Origin: Vibrio syngnathi
Lineage (GTDB): Bacteria > Pseudomonadota > Gammaproteobacteria > Enterobacterales > Vibrionaceae
DNA: 64,000 nt
Direction: 5' to 3'
Assembly: GCF_002119525.1 (NCBI RefSeq)
Contig: NZ_CP017916.1
Span: 2,914,001 to 2,978,000 of the forward strand
Part shown: piece by piece, positions 51,480 to 59,521 of the stretch
Layout: every line of letters starts with the position of its first letter
Numbering within the stretch: the stretch's first letter is position 1
Program-made: the position numbers and the translations under genes
Notes under the pieces: model-generated
Seen by the model: only the letters and a program-made list of their open reading frames with translations
The model's database searches: none
Told to the model about the DNA's origin: nothing

Positions 51480-53344
51480 TAGTACACATCCCTTTGGTAA
51501 CGTTTCGCTTTACGTAAATCATTAATATATTGTTCAGCTTGCTCGCGGCTCTGATTGCCATGTTTTTCCGCAATTGTAACTAGCGCTTCATGAACATCTT
51601 TCGCCATTCGAGTCGCATCGCCACATACATAGAGGTACGCGCCCTCTTGAAGCCATTGCCAAACCTGAGCTGCTTGTTCGATTAAGCGATCTTGAACATA
51701 AACCTTTTCTTTTTGGTCACGACTAAAGGCAACATCAAGCTTGGTTAGCGCACCAGATTTAAGATACTTCTGCCATTCAACTTGATATAAGAAATCTTGA
51801 GTGAAAGTTCGGTCACCAAAGAACAGCCAGCTTTTGCCTTCAGCGTCATTGTTTTCACGCTCTTGAACAAAACTGCGGAAAGGTGCGATACCGGTACCCG
51901 GCCCAACCATAATGATTGGTGTATTGTCGTCTTGTGGTAGTTTGAAGTTATTGTTGTTCTCAACAAACACCTTCACCTCACCACCTTCTTCCAAGCGCTG
52001 AGCTAAGAAACTTGAAGCACCACCCAGACGAGATTCATCGCCCTTTTGGTATTCAACCAGACCAACCGTTAAGTGAACTTCTTCATCTACTTCTGCTTGG
52101 CTTGACGCAATAGAGTAGAGACGTGGAGTTAACTTACGTAGTAGGCCAATCAATTCATCAGCCGATAGCTTGGTCTTCTTCTCAGCTAAAACATCAACAA
52201 CTTGAGTATTACCCGCGTATTCACGAAGCTTGTCTTTATCTTCCACCAGCTTAATTAACTTCTTGCTGCCCGATAGCTCAGCAAACTTAGTCACAAGCTG
52301 AGGGTTTGAAGAGGTAATCTCGAATTTGCTGACGAGTGCGCTATGCACAGACAAGTTGTCACCATCGACATCGACACTCTCGATACCAGACAATCCAACT
52401 TTAGAAAGAATCTGATTTGCGAGTTCTGAACTGTTTTCAAACCATACGCCTAGCGCATCACCCGGTTGGTAAGTAATACCTGACTCATCAAGATCAATCT
52501 CGATATGACGAACATCTTTGCCCGAATCACGACCGGTGATCTTTTGGCTCGTTAATAGTGTCGCGGTGTATGGGTTTTGTTTGGTGTATTGCGAATGACC
52601 GGCAGCCGCTTGACCAACGGGCAACTGAACTACATCGGCTTCAGTGCCTGTCGATAGCGTCTCTTTTACTTGCTCTAATGCTTTAGCTCGCCATTCCGTT
52701 GCTGACTCTTCGTAATCAACATCACAATCAAGACGATCAACAAACGATTTAGCACCAAGCTTAGCGAGGAAGTTATCGAAGTCTTTAGCCGTTTGGCAGA
52801 AGAACTCATAGCTTGAGTCACCTAAACCGATCACACCGTATTGTAGGTTTGATAATTTTGGCGCTTTCTTCGATTGAAGGAATTCATGCAACTCAATAGC
52901 GTTATCAGGGGCTTCACCCTCACCATTGGTTGAAGCCACAAAAATGACGTGTGTCTCTTTGGCTAGGTTCTTACCTTTATAATCACTTGCATCGAAAAGC
53001 TCGACAGCAATCCCCAAGGCTTTCGCTTCTGCCTCAAGCGATTCGGCGACACCTTTCGCATTACCGGTTTGGGATGCGAAGATAATGCTGAGCTTACCCG
53101 CAGGTTTTGCGGCTACTGCAGCGGCTGCTTGAGCGATTGGCGCGGCGGCACCCACAGGCTGAGTTTGGCTCACACCCCAAAGGTAACCACTGACCCATGC
53201 CAGTTGCTGAGAAGATAATTCAGAAACAGTTTGCTGAAGATGACCCAATTGTTGGTCATTAAGTGGTGCTGCTAGCCCAGGTAACTCATTTGCCCCAGAC
53301 TGTGCATTATTATTTTGTGAAGACTCTTTCTTATTTAAAGACAT
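51479..53344 (-). CDS. cysJ: Sulfite reductase flavoprotein CysJ
   Basis: Alpha subunit of sulfite reductase that carries electrons from NADPH through FAD and FMN to CysI. An N-terminal flavodoxin domain (about residues 60-205; [20 protein letters not shown]) is followed by a FAD/NADPH reductase half: [51 protein letters not shown] and the C-terminal QRDVY. I choose the ATG at 53344 ([10 protein letters not shown]), which has AGGG about 11 bases upstream; the ATG at 53365 has no ribosome site. It is the first gene of cysJIH. CysB control is usual for this operon, but I could not identify a site. Confidence 0.97.
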   Translation of the reverse strand: MSLNKKESSQNNNAQSGANELPGLAAPLNDQQLGHLQQTVSELSSQQLAWVSGYLWGVSQTQPVGAAAPIAQAAAAVAAKPAGKLSIIFASQTGNAKGVAESLEAEAKALGIAVELFDASDYKGKNLAKETHVIFVASTNGEGEAPDNAIELHEFLQSKKAPKLSNLQYGVIGLGDSSYEFFCQTAKDFDNFLAKLGAKSFVDRLDCDVDYEESATEWRAKALEQVKETLSTGTEADVVQLPVGQAAAGHSQYTKQNPYTATLLTSQKITGRDSGKDVRHIEIDLDESGITYQPGDALGVWFENSSELANQILSKVGLSGIESVDVDGDNLSVHSALVSKFEITSSNPQLVTKFAELSGSKKLIKLVEDKDKLREYAGNTQVVDVLAEKKTKLSADELIGLLRKLTPRLYSIASSQAEVDEEVHLTVGLVEYQKGDESRLGGASSFLAQRLEEGGEVKVFVENNNNFKLPQDDNTPIIMVGPGTGIAPFRSFVQERENNDAEGKSWLFFGDRTFTQDFLYQVEWQKYLKSGALTKLDVAFSRDQKEKVYVQDRLIEQAAQVWQWLQEGAYLYVCGDATRMAKDVHEALVTIAEKHGNQSREQAEQYINDLRKAKRYQRDVY

Positions 53345-53467
53345 GGTCACGACATCCCTAATCATTGCGTGACGATAGATTAACCACTCCTTTTAATAAC
53401 AAGAAAGAATAGAAAAGTATGTTTTATAACTTTTTGGAAGTAAAAACCGATTGAAACGTCAATTGAG

Positions 53468-53698
53468 TTACTGGTTTTCAATACGAACTTGTTGAAAGCC
53501 AACCGCCATTGCCGACTTAGATGCTAGGTCTAAATCCGCGTAATGACACTCTTCACCATGAACATCAGTAAGCAAAACAAAGCCACCGCCCATATGGCGA
53601 AACTCCACAACCCAAGACCCCTCTTGAATTGAGGGCTCTATGATCGCTTCAACCAACAGATTTTCTCGATATAAATTTCGTAATTCATTGAGTGTCAT
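53468..53698 (-). CDS. Conserved hypothetical 76-residue protein
   Basis: I do not recognise a named family. The product MTLNELRNLYRENLLVEAII... has a helical N-terminus and a beta-rich middle (WVVEFRHMGGGFVLLTDVHG) and no signal peptide or membrane segment. An AAGGG lies 7 bases before the ATG and coding-type composition is good, so it is probably real. The gap to cysJ is 120 bp with no strong terminator, so read-through into the cys operon is possible. It ends at 53468; function is unknown. Confidence 0.75.
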   Translation of the reverse strand: MTLNELRNLYRENLLVEAIIEPSIQEGSWVVEFRHMGGGFVLLTDVHGEECHYADLDLASKSAMAVGFQQVRIENQ

Positions 53699-53814
53699 AT
53701 TCCATCCCTTGCTTTGACCTCACAACATAGACCTTATAAGAATAGACGCTAATTAGATCTCTGTATTAAGGATGGTCGAAAGTGATGAATGTGCTAACTA
53801 ATTCCAGAAAAGTA

Positions 53815-53847
53815 TATACCCAAGTAACTTCAAGATGCTTGGGTATA
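53815..53847. repeat. Intergenic inverted repeat of the type dispersed in Vibrio
   Basis: TATACCCAAG (53815-53824) and CTTGGGTATA (53838-53847) form a 10-bp perfect stem with the loop TAACTTCAAGATG. Very similar hairpins are, from memory, scattered between genes in Vibrio genomes. Its role is unknown. Confidence 0.65.
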
Positions 53848-53859
53848 ACCAATAGATAT

Positions 53860-53888
53860 AAAAAAACGCCACTTAATAAAGTGACGTT
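53860..53888 (-). terminator. Rho-independent terminator of the outer-membrane protein gene
   Basis: AACGTCACTT / AAGTGGCGTT stem (one G-T pair) with a short loop and a run of T on the minus strand, 32 bp after the stop codon at 53921. Confidence 0.85.
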
Positions 53889-53920
53889 CTTAAATGTCGT
53901 TCTAGATTCGTTTTAATTGC

Positions 53921-54643
53921 CTAAAAGCGTACTTCTACGCCAGCAAACCAACCATCAACCATAACAAACGATTTAGGTGGCCCTGGCTTTGGGTCATCCA
54001 AAGGATCAGGTTCTTTGTCCGTCTCAAGAGGTTTATTCAGCTCTGAAGAGAAGAATTTGTCCGAATCAAGGTCAATCACACGATAGCCACCACGAAGTGC
54101 TATTTCAGTATCTGCCACTGGAATACGGTACTGAACACCCGCCATCAAATCGGTACTCTTAATACCGTTGCTATCACCAAATTCCATCGTACCAATGATA
54201 TCAAGGTGAGTATTAGGGACATTGATTTCTGCGTTACCGTAGAAGCTCCAAGTAAACTCATCAAAACTTGTCGTTTTCGAACTGTACGGATCTTTGTAAT
54301 GTGAGTTCGCATACTGAGTAAATGTCACACCCGCATCGAAGTTCATCAACTTGTGATCCAACATTGTGTAGTAGAACGTGTAGTCATACTTATCAAACGC
54401 TAACAATGTTGTATCAACAGTAGAGTAGCGGAAACTCGCATTTGGCAGCTTAGGGGCATTATGCTCAAATGCGAAATACAACGAAGGTGAGTTTGAGTCA
54501 CTCGACCTAGCTTCATTCAGCTTTGTATTTCCCCACCACATATCAGCACCGATCTTAGTCGTGTAAGAAAACTCTTCTTCAGCGGACACTGCCGAGCTTA
54601 AAGATAGCATTCCCACTAAAGCAATTAATGGCATTTTATTCAT
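53921..54643 (-). CDS. Outer-membrane beta-barrel protein (TIGR04219-like)
   Basis: 240 residues with signal peptide MNKMPLIALVGMLSLSSAVSA, cleaved before EEEFSYTTK. The mature part alternates aromatic beta strands (SLYFAFEHNAP, YDYTFYYTMLDHKL, FTWSFYGNAEINV) and ends in an aromatic strand, GWFAGVEVRF, with the C-terminal Phe needed for BAM insertion. I prefer the ATG at 54643, since GGAG lies 9 bases before it, over the ATG at 54664. An Asp/Pro-rich loop (EPDPLDDPKPGPP) near the end is likely surface exposed. Ligand and function are unknown; it is single-gene with its own terminator. Confidence 0.8.
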   Translation of the reverse strand: MNKMPLIALVGMLSLSSAVSAEEEFSYTTKIGADMWWGNTKLNEARSSDSNSPSLYFAFEHNAPKLPNASFRYSTVDTTLLAFDKYDYTFYYTMLDHKLMNFDAGVTFTQYANSHYKDPYSSKTTSFDEFTWSFYGNAEINVPNTHLDIIGTMEFGDSNGIKSTDLMAGVQYRIPVADTEIALRGGYRVIDLDSDKFFSSELNKPLETDKEPDPLDDPKPGPPKSFVMVDGWFAGVEVRF

Positions 54644-54778
54644 TTGAGATAGCTCCAATTCCATATCGTTGTGCTAATTGTATGCACATTCATAGATTAT
54701 TGGGGAAAATTCTACCACACATCTTAAATTCTAAAACGATAAACCGCTGACGAGTAAAGATTTGACGACACGATGGCC

Positions 54779-55000
54779 TTAATAACGTCTTTGGCTAGAG
54801 CTGTGTACATAGTTTTTGAAAAACCACACACCCACTGCAATCACGATCAGCCAAGGCAGCAGTTTAAACACAACGCCCATCATACCTAAGACCAGCATGA
54901 CCGCTAACGCGATTCCGGTTGCCGCGAGTACCGTCATAAACGTAATACCAGTAACGAGTAAAGTTGCGACGAAAATAAGAACAAAGATTAATTCAAACAT
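54779..55000 (-). CDS. pspG: Phage-shock protein PspG
   Basis: 73-residue inner-membrane protein with two hydrophobic segments (about 4-24 and 30-60), closely like E. coli PspG in its start (LELLFV) and its KLLPWL motif. PspG is a member of the PspF/sigma-54 envelope-stress regulon, and it lies next to dusA in E. coli as here. A sigma-54-type promoter is visible upstream (55050-55065). It is a minor effector of the stress response. Confidence 0.9.
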   Translation of the reverse strand: MFELIFVLIFVATLLVTGITFMTVLAATGIALAVMLVLGMMGVVFKLLPWLIVIAVGVWFFKNYVHSSSQRRY

Positions 55001-55049
55001 AATGGTCTCCCTAATGAGTTCATGACCTATCTTTCCTACTTTCTAACAT

Positions 55050-55065
55050 TGCAGCTTCCATACCA
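55050..55065 (-). promoter_or_regulatory. Predicted sigma-54 promoter of pspG
   Basis: On the minus strand TGGTATGGAAGCTGCA has GG and GC 10 bp apart, as in the -24/-12 consensus TGGCACG-N4-TTGCA. Transcription would start about 40 nt before the pspG ATG. Enhancer-binding by PspF is inferred. Confidence 0.75.
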
Positions 55066-55106
55066 AGTTAGCTACAACCATAAACTCCTTATTTATCAGG
55101 CAAATA

Positions 55107-55136
55107 AAAAGCCACGCATCTTCATGCGTGGCTTTT
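55107..55136 (-). terminator. Rho-independent terminator downstream of dusA
   Basis: A 13-bp perfect stem AAAAGCCACGCAT / ATGCGTGGCTTTT, loop of 4, with T run. It lies between dusA and the pspG promoter, so pspG is insulated from dusA. Confidence 0.88.
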
Positions 55137-55252
55137 CGAAAACTCACAATGGTAAATTTAGCCTCTAATGGCGAATTTAACCTTGTTCTTTAAGCCTTAA
55201 GCTTCTAACTTCTAACTCTTAGCTTTGGCTTTTGCTTTAACCTTGAGGGTGT

Positions 55253-56254
55253 TTAGACGTTTAGCTCTTTAGGGATCTTAGCCAATGCTGCCTGTATCAC
55301 CTCAATACCCGCGCCTTTCTTATGTGCGTTTTCACTGATGTAACGACGCCATTGTCTTGCACCCGGCATACTTTGGAACAAACCCAGCATATGACGAGAG
55401 ATGTGTCCTAAGCTTGCACCATTTGAAAGCTCACGCTCAATGTACGGGTACATTTCTTCAACCACTTGTGAGCGCTTCTTAATTGGTGTGTCTAAACCAA
55501 AGATCTGCTGATCAACTTCAGCCAAGATAAACGGGCTATGGTAAGCCTCACGACCGATCATCACACCATCAAGGTGTTGCAAGTGCTCTTTAGTTTGCTC
55601 AAGAGTAGTAACGCCACCATTCACGGCAATCACAAGATCAGAGAAATCTTTCTTGATTTGGTATGCACGATCGTAATCTAGCGGTGGAATCTCTCGGTTC
55701 TCTTTCGGGCTAAGGCCACTCAACCACGCTTTACGTGCATGAATAGTAAATTGCTCACAACCGCCCTTTTCAGACACCGTTGAAACAAACTTAGTCAGAA
55801 ACTCGTAAGAGTCTTGGTCGTCGATACCAATACGCGTTTTCACGGTAATTGGAATATCTGTGACTTCTCTCATCGCCGACACACAATCAGCCACCAGCTC
55901 AGGCTCAGCCATTAGGCAAGCACCAAAGCGCCCATTCTGAACTCGGTCTGAAGGGCAACCTACATTGAGGTTTACTTCATCGTAGCCACGCTCACCAGCA
56001 AGCTTGGCACAAGCCGCCAAGTCAACCGGGTTTGAACCACCAAGTTGAAGTGCTAATGGGTGTTCTTGCTCGTTATACTCTAGAAAGTCGCCCTTACCAT
56101 GTAAGATCGCACCAGTTGTGACCATTTCCGTGTACAGAAGCGTCTGCTGAGAGAGCAAACGGTGAAAGTAACGACAGTGGCGGTCAGTCCAATCCAACAT
56201 GGGTGCAACGGATAAGCGGTTAGCCGCGTATTTACTGGTATTGTCAGGTTTCAT
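55253..56254 (-). CDS. dusA: tRNA-dihydrouridine synthase A (DusA)
   Basis: FMN-dependent enzyme that reduces uridine at tRNA positions 20/20a to dihydrouridine. Motifs are [18 protein letters not shown] (N-terminus of the family), [22 protein letters not shown] with catalytic Cys, [27 protein letters not shown] and [12 protein letters not shown]. 333 residues, intact. The 5' end of dusA is a known attachment site for integrative elements, and an integrase remnant lies directly upstream (56255-56727) with its own other remains. Confidence 0.97.
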   Translation of the reverse strand: MKPDNTSKYAANRLSVAPMLDWTDRHCRYFHRLLSQQTLLYTEMVTTGAILHGKGDFLEYNEQEHPLALQLGGSNPVDLAACAKLAGERGYDEVNLNVGCPSDRVQNGRFGACLMAEPELVADCVSAMREVTDIPITVKTRIGIDDQDSYEFLTKFVSTVSEKGGCEQFTIHARKAWLSGLSPKENREIPPLDYDRAYQIKKDFSDLVIAVNGGVTTLEQTKEHLQHLDGVMIGREAYHSPFILAEVDQQIFGLDTPIKKRSQVVEEMYPYIERELSNGASLGHISRHMLGLFQSMPGARQWRRYISENAHKKGAGIEVIQAALAKIPKELNV

Positions 56255-56355
56255 AAAGCGTTACTCAAAATCTATACACTGCATTTATATACAGAAACTC
56301 GCTAGTTCAGCCGCAAGCTCACCCACTCACTACGCCTATAGTACGTATTGATGGA

Positions 56356-56727
56356 GTGGAACGAAGGCACCTAGCATTAAAAAGAACACTTAAAAGCGGT
56401 GAAACACGCTTCACAGTGGACATTGTAGTCAAAAATAATTGGGCGATTATACACAGGGAATCGAAAACATTCAGGAACAAAGACGAACTTATTTTCCCGT
56501 ACAACTCGCACAGTGTTAGTGCAGGCTTTCAGCGAGCGAGAAATGAATTAGGTATTGAGGACTTGAGGTATCACGACTTAAGAAGAAAGGGTGCAAGTCG
56601 GTTGTTTGAGAGCGGCTACTCTTTTGAAGAGGTAGCTCAAGTGACCGGGCATAGGAATTTAAATATCTTATGGCAGGTTTACACTCAGCTGTTTCCGCAT
56701 AAATTACATACAAAACATCTAAAGTAA
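56356..56727 (+). pseudogene. Tyrosine integrase, internally deleted (dusA-type element remnant)
   Basis: The frame begins with an arm-binding type segment (RRHLALKRTLKSGETRFTVD, then WAIIHRESKTFRNK) and jumps straight to the catalytic C-terminus: FQRARNELGIEDLRYHDLRR, GHRNLNILWQVYTQL. The latter holds the His-x-x-Arg, Gly-His and Tyr nucleophile. About 220 residues of core-binding domain and the first catalytic Arg are missing, relative to ordinary integrases of about 350-410 residues. The GTG at 56356 is only a nominal start; the frame stays open further upstream. It lies divergent and directly next to dusA. Confidence 0.8.
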
Positions 56728-56806
56728 GGTTGATTTCACTTTGTTATCTTACGGTAAAATAACGTACAAATTAGTTGACTTTTTATCCTATGCAGACGAG
56801 AATCCA

Positions 56807-56833
56807 TTTTGTACGGAGATTGACCGTACAAAA
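56807..56833 (+). promoter_or_regulatory. Palindromic operator candidate upstream of the tacAT-like pair
   Basis: TTTTGTACGG and CCGTACAAAA form a perfect 10-bp inverted repeat with a 7-bp spacer. It lies 100-126 bp before the antitoxin start. DUF1778/GNAT pairs are autoregulated by binding such palindromes, so this is a likely operator (inference). A half-site-like GTACAAA also occurs at 56764-56770. Confidence 0.6.
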
Positions 56834-56932
56834 TTTTATTCATAAAATAGTTAACCAAATAAATAATATTCCATTTAGGTATATACATATAGTTGGAGTT
56901 TCCGCTGCGTGTTAAGGCGCAAGGAGTAAAAG

Positions 56933-57223
56933 ATGAGTGCATTAAAAAAAGAGAGAGTTGAATTTCGCCTATCTGAAAGTGAAAAAAGCGCTTTAGAAGA
57001 AGCAGCGCTACTTTCAAATACTACAGTTAGTAAATTTGTATCAGAAACAACAGTAGCTCGAGCTCAAGAAGTTATTAGCGAGAGAAAAAGGTTACAAATA
57101 CAAGCAAAGCAATGGGATTCTGTCATGGAAGCGTTAGAAAACCCTGCAGACCCTACAGAGCTGATGCAAGAAATTATCGGAATGTCATTGGAGGAAACTT
57201 GGACGGTAAAGATCAAAAATTAG
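56933..57223 (+). CDS. tacA: DUF1778 antitoxin (TacA-like)
   Basis: 96-residue type II antitoxin. The N-terminal ribbon-helix-helix (about 1-45) reads KKERVEFRLSESEKSALEEA and NTTVSKFVSETT, as in DUF1778 proteins; the C-terminal half is a toxin-binding helix. It has a strong AAGGAG upstream. It ends 25 bp inside the toxin reading frame, a usual arrangement. The A/T-rich composition and the dusA site suggest an imported module. The name follows Salmonella TacA and reflects family, not exact orthology. Confidence 0.88.
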   Translation: MSALKKERVEFRLSESEKSALEEAALLSNTTVSKFVSETTVARAQEVISERKRLQIQAKQWDSVMEALENPADPTELMQEIIGMSLEETWTVKIKN

Positions 57224-57747
57224 AAGTCGAACGCTTTGATCCTGAAACAACGTATGATTTTACGCAATTTGATTGTGGTGTGTGTTCGTTAAATGAATAT
57301 TTAACGAAGAACTTAGCTAAAGAACACGAACGAAGGGTTTCAATCCCGCACCTATGTGTCACACAAGGCGAAGAAGGACAACCGAAAAGAGTTGTCGGTT
57401 ATTTCACTTTAGCTAGCAGTTCGTTTGAAAAGAAACACATATCAAACAAAGAAAGACGTAAATTCCCCTATAGTTCAGTTCCTTGCATACTGCTAAGTAA
57501 AATAGCAGTATGTAAGTCTGTTCAAGGGCAGGGTCTAGGCAAGTGGCTTCTTGGTCGAGCAATCCGTCAAGCATTCCTTTCCTCAAGAGATGTAGGTGTA
57601 TACGCATTATTTCTTCATGCCAGAGAAGGGCGAGAAGAGTTCTATATAAAAGCGGGGATGATCCGCTCAAAAGAACAACCTAATATGTTTATCTACTCTT
57701 TGAAGCAATATGAGAACAGTTTGAAGAAAAAACTTCTAAATTCATAA
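57199..57747 (+). CDS. tacT: GNAT-family acetyltransferase toxin (TacT-like)
   Basis: About 182 residues of a GNAT acetyltransferase with the acetyl-CoA motif VQGQGLGKWLLGRAI and conserved SVPCILLSKIAV and FYIKAGM segments, as in TacT/AtaT-type toxins that acetylate aminoacyl-tRNA. I start it at TTG 57199, because GGAGG lies 4-5 bases before and upstream frame residues are antitoxin shadow. It overlaps the antitoxin by 25 bp. No disabling change is visible, so the pair may be active. Confidence 0.85.
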   Translation: MDGKDQKLEVERFDPETTYDFTQFDCGVCSLNEYLTKNLAKEHERRVSIPHLCVTQGEEGQPKRVVGYFTLASSSFEKKHISNKERRKFPYSSVPCILLSKIAVCKSVQGQGLGKWLLGRAIRQAFLSSRDVGVYALFLHAREGREEFYIKAGMIRSKEQPNMFIYSLKQYENSLKKKLLNS

Positions 57748-57824
57748 GCTTAATTAACTTCTCAGATAAGCGACCTATAATAAGGTCGCTTTTTCATGCT
57801 TGTAATCATGTTGAAGTTCAAACT

Positions 57825-58013
57825 TTATTTTGTTCTTTCAAGCCGAATTAATCTCTCATCCATCTTTTCCATCATCAAACGCAACCACTTAACATCAGTT
57901 TTAAGTGTAATACCTACACCCACCCCGCTAGACAAGGCACTAACAACGGCAACTATTATTGTTTGATACTCGCCATTACTTGAACTCACTGCGTAGGGTT
58001 TCCCATAGGCCAA
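57825..58013 (-). CDS. Hypothetical small membrane protein (prophage-like)
   Basis: 62 residues, with one hydrophobic segment (about 19-38: TIIVAVVSALSSGVGVGITL) followed by a charged helix TDVKWLRLMMEKMDERLIRL. I do not recognise a named family; the shape resembles small phage membrane proteins near holins. It overlaps the preceding frame by 38 bp. Probably a remnant of the dusA-site element; could be non-coding. Confidence 0.4.
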   Translation of the reverse strand: MAYGKPYAVSSSNGEYQTIIVAVVSALSSGVGVGITLKTDVKWLRLMMEKMDERLIRLERTK

Positions 58014-58191
58014 ATACTATTGGAGCACTTGCGCCAATAATGCCACCGAATTGAACACCATCTGCCGATACGCTAGCGGTGATAAGTTCTTGATGACCAG
58101 AGATCAAAACCGCTCCTGCGCCAAGTAACGCTAAACCCTTTTTAGCCGATGACAAGCCAATGTCGATTGAGAACTTCCGCCCAATAAGCAC
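57976..58191 (-). CDS. Hypothetical small membrane protein (prophage-like)
   Basis: 71 residues from a GTG at 58191, with hydrophobic segments (about 18-33 and 47-62). No named family is recognised. The ribosome site is poor. Position, overlap with the next frame and size suggest a phage-type small-membrane pair. The gap to zur (58192-58405) holds no gene that I can see. Confidence 0.35.
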   Translation of the reverse strand: MLIGRKFSIDIGLSSAKKGLALLGAGAVLISGHQELITASVSADGVQFGGIIGASAPIVFGLWETLRSEFK

Positions 58192-58405
58192 ATTGTTGCA
58201 CTTGATTTTTCAAACTCATTCACCAGATCTCTAATTCAGCTCGATTAATCAGTTATGCCTTGAGTCACACTGTCGTTTTGAGTTACCTTGTCTTATTCAA
58301 AGTCGTAGGTCACAATACGCTCTGTACCTGACTTTAATAAAATCAATGTCTCCTCAAACAAGGTTACCTAGCAATAGGGGCTGAATGGGGATGTTTGATT
58401 GAACG

Positions 58406-58861
58406 GTGAAAAATTTGGACCACACATTAATAGAGCAAGTTGAAGGGATATGCGTATCGCGAGGTGTTAGGCTAACACCCCAAAGAAAGCGAGTGTTTGA
58501 GCTTATCCTATCTAATAAAAAAGCCTCCAGTGCTTATGAATTATTAGAGCAATTGAAAGTCAGTGAACCGCAAGCCAAGCCTCCTACAGTTTATCGCGCT
58601 TTGGATTTTTTGTTAGAGCAAGGGTTCATTCACCGAGTTGAGTCAACGAATAGCTTTATATGCTGCTGCTCTTGCAATGCCAACACGCATTTTTCCCAAT
58701 TACTGATCTGCGATAAATGTGGCACTGTGATAGAATTACAAAACGATGCGCTTGTCGCCCTACTCGCGAGTAACGCCGAGCAGCATGGATTCAAGTTGAC
58801 CAACCATGTCATTGAATCACATGGCATTTGCCAAACTTGCTCCTCCGAAATGAAAGAATAA
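58406..58861 (+). CDS. zur: Zinc uptake regulator Zur (Fur family)
   Basis: 151-residue Fur-family repressor of zinc uptake genes. The DNA-binding part (about 1-85) reads RGVRLTPQRKRVFELILSNKK and KPPTVYRALDFLLEQGFIHRVES. The C-terminal dimerisation half has cysteine pairs in LICDKCGTV and GICQTCSSE for structural zinc. In Vibrio zur lies next to dusA, now separated by the element remnant. Start is a GTG at 58406; the ribosome site is weak. Confidence 0.92.
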   Translation: MKNLDHTLIEQVEGICVSRGVRLTPQRKRVFELILSNKKASSAYELLEQLKVSEPQAKPPTVYRALDFLLEQGFIHRVESTNSFICCCSCNANTHFSQLLICDKCGTVIELQNDALVALLASNAEQHGFKLTNHVIESHGICQTCSSEMKE

Positions 58862-58878
58862 TATTATAGAAGAACATT

Positions 58879-59340
58879 ATGCGCGCTGAATTTGTAAACC
58901 CGTTTTTAGCTTCTTTGATGAACGTACTAAAAACGATGGCATCTCTAGAATTAAAGCCTCAGAAACCAAGAGTGAAGAAAGATGAAATCGCTCGTGGTGA
59001 TGTGTCCGGCCTAATTGGTATGGTTGGTACACAGTCTCGTGGCTCAATGTCGATCACCTTTGATGAAGGGCTTGCTCTAGAAATCATGGAAAACATGCTA
59101 GGTGAGCGACCAAACGGTTTGAACGAAGAAGTGACCGACATGGTGGGTGAAATCACTAACATGGTAACCGGTGGCGCAAAGCGTATTCTTGCAGAAAGCG
59201 GCTTTGACTTCGATATGGCAACGCCAATCGTGGTTTCAGGTAAAGGCCATACTATTCGTCACAAGTGTGAAGGCGCAATCATCATCATGCCTTTCTCATC
59301 TCAGTGGGGTAATGCTTTCATCGAGATCTGTTTCGAATAG
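58879..59340 (+). CDS. CheX-like chemotaxis protein phosphatase-type domain
   Basis: 153-residue CheX family protein. The characteristic Glu-x-x-Asn motif of CheX/CheC/FliY phosphatases is present in MVGEITNMVTGGAK (about residues 92-105). It may dephosphorylate a CheY-like response regulator. The ATG lies 17 bp after the zur stop, so they may be cotranscribed. Its partner is not in the window; a hairpin terminator follows. Confidence 0.85.
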   Translation: MRAEFVNPFLASLMNVLKTMASLELKPQKPRVKKDEIARGDVSGLIGMVGTQSRGSMSITFDEGLALEIMENMLGERPNGLNEEVTDMVGEITNMVTGGAKRILAESGFDFDMATPIVVSGKGHTIRHKCEGAIIIMPFSSQWGNAFIEICFE

Positions 59341-59364
59341 AGACAATCGAGTAAATAAAAAGCG

Positions 59365-59396
59365 AAAGGCTGACGTACATACGTCAGCCTTTTTTA
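59365..59396 (+). terminator. Rho-independent terminator after cheX-like gene
   Basis: A 12-bp perfect stem AAAGGCTGACGT / ACGTCAGCCTTT with ACAT loop and T run, 25 bp after the stop. Confidence 0.9.
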
Positions 59397-59420
59397 TTGC
59401 CGTAAAATCAACGGACATAA

Positions 59421-59440
59421 AAAACGCCAACCGAAAGGTT
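59421..59440 (-). terminator. Left half of the pgi terminator, split by the IS4 element
   Basis: AAAACGCCAACCGAAAGGTT at 59421-59440 and AACCGAAAGGTTGGCGTTT at 60865-60883 are the two parts of one hairpin, AAACGCCAACC - GAAA - GGTTGGCGTTT. The hairpin would end the minus-strand pgi transcript. The 12-bp AACCGAAAGGTT is duplicated on both sides of the insertion. Confidence 0.75.
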
Positions 59441-59489
59441 TAATGCCGATCGTTTAAGAAGACTTGAACGATCTTGCAGTTAGCAGATA

Positions 59490-59521
59490 ATCCCCATCAA
59501 CAACGTTGATGGGGATTTTTT
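59490..59521 (+). terminator. Hairpin before the IS4 transposase start (anti-read-through element)
   Basis: ATCCCCATCAAC (59490-59501) and GTTGATGGGGAT (59505-59516) form a 12-bp stem with a 3-nt loop and a T run that reaches the ATG at 59522. The only ribosome site, GGGGA, is inside the right arm. Read-through RNA would end here or hide the start, as known for IS10 and IS50. Confidence 0.8.

Noticed and set aside
58192..58405. Second attachment site of the dusA element
   Set aside because: No copy of the dusA 5' coding sequence was found here by eye.
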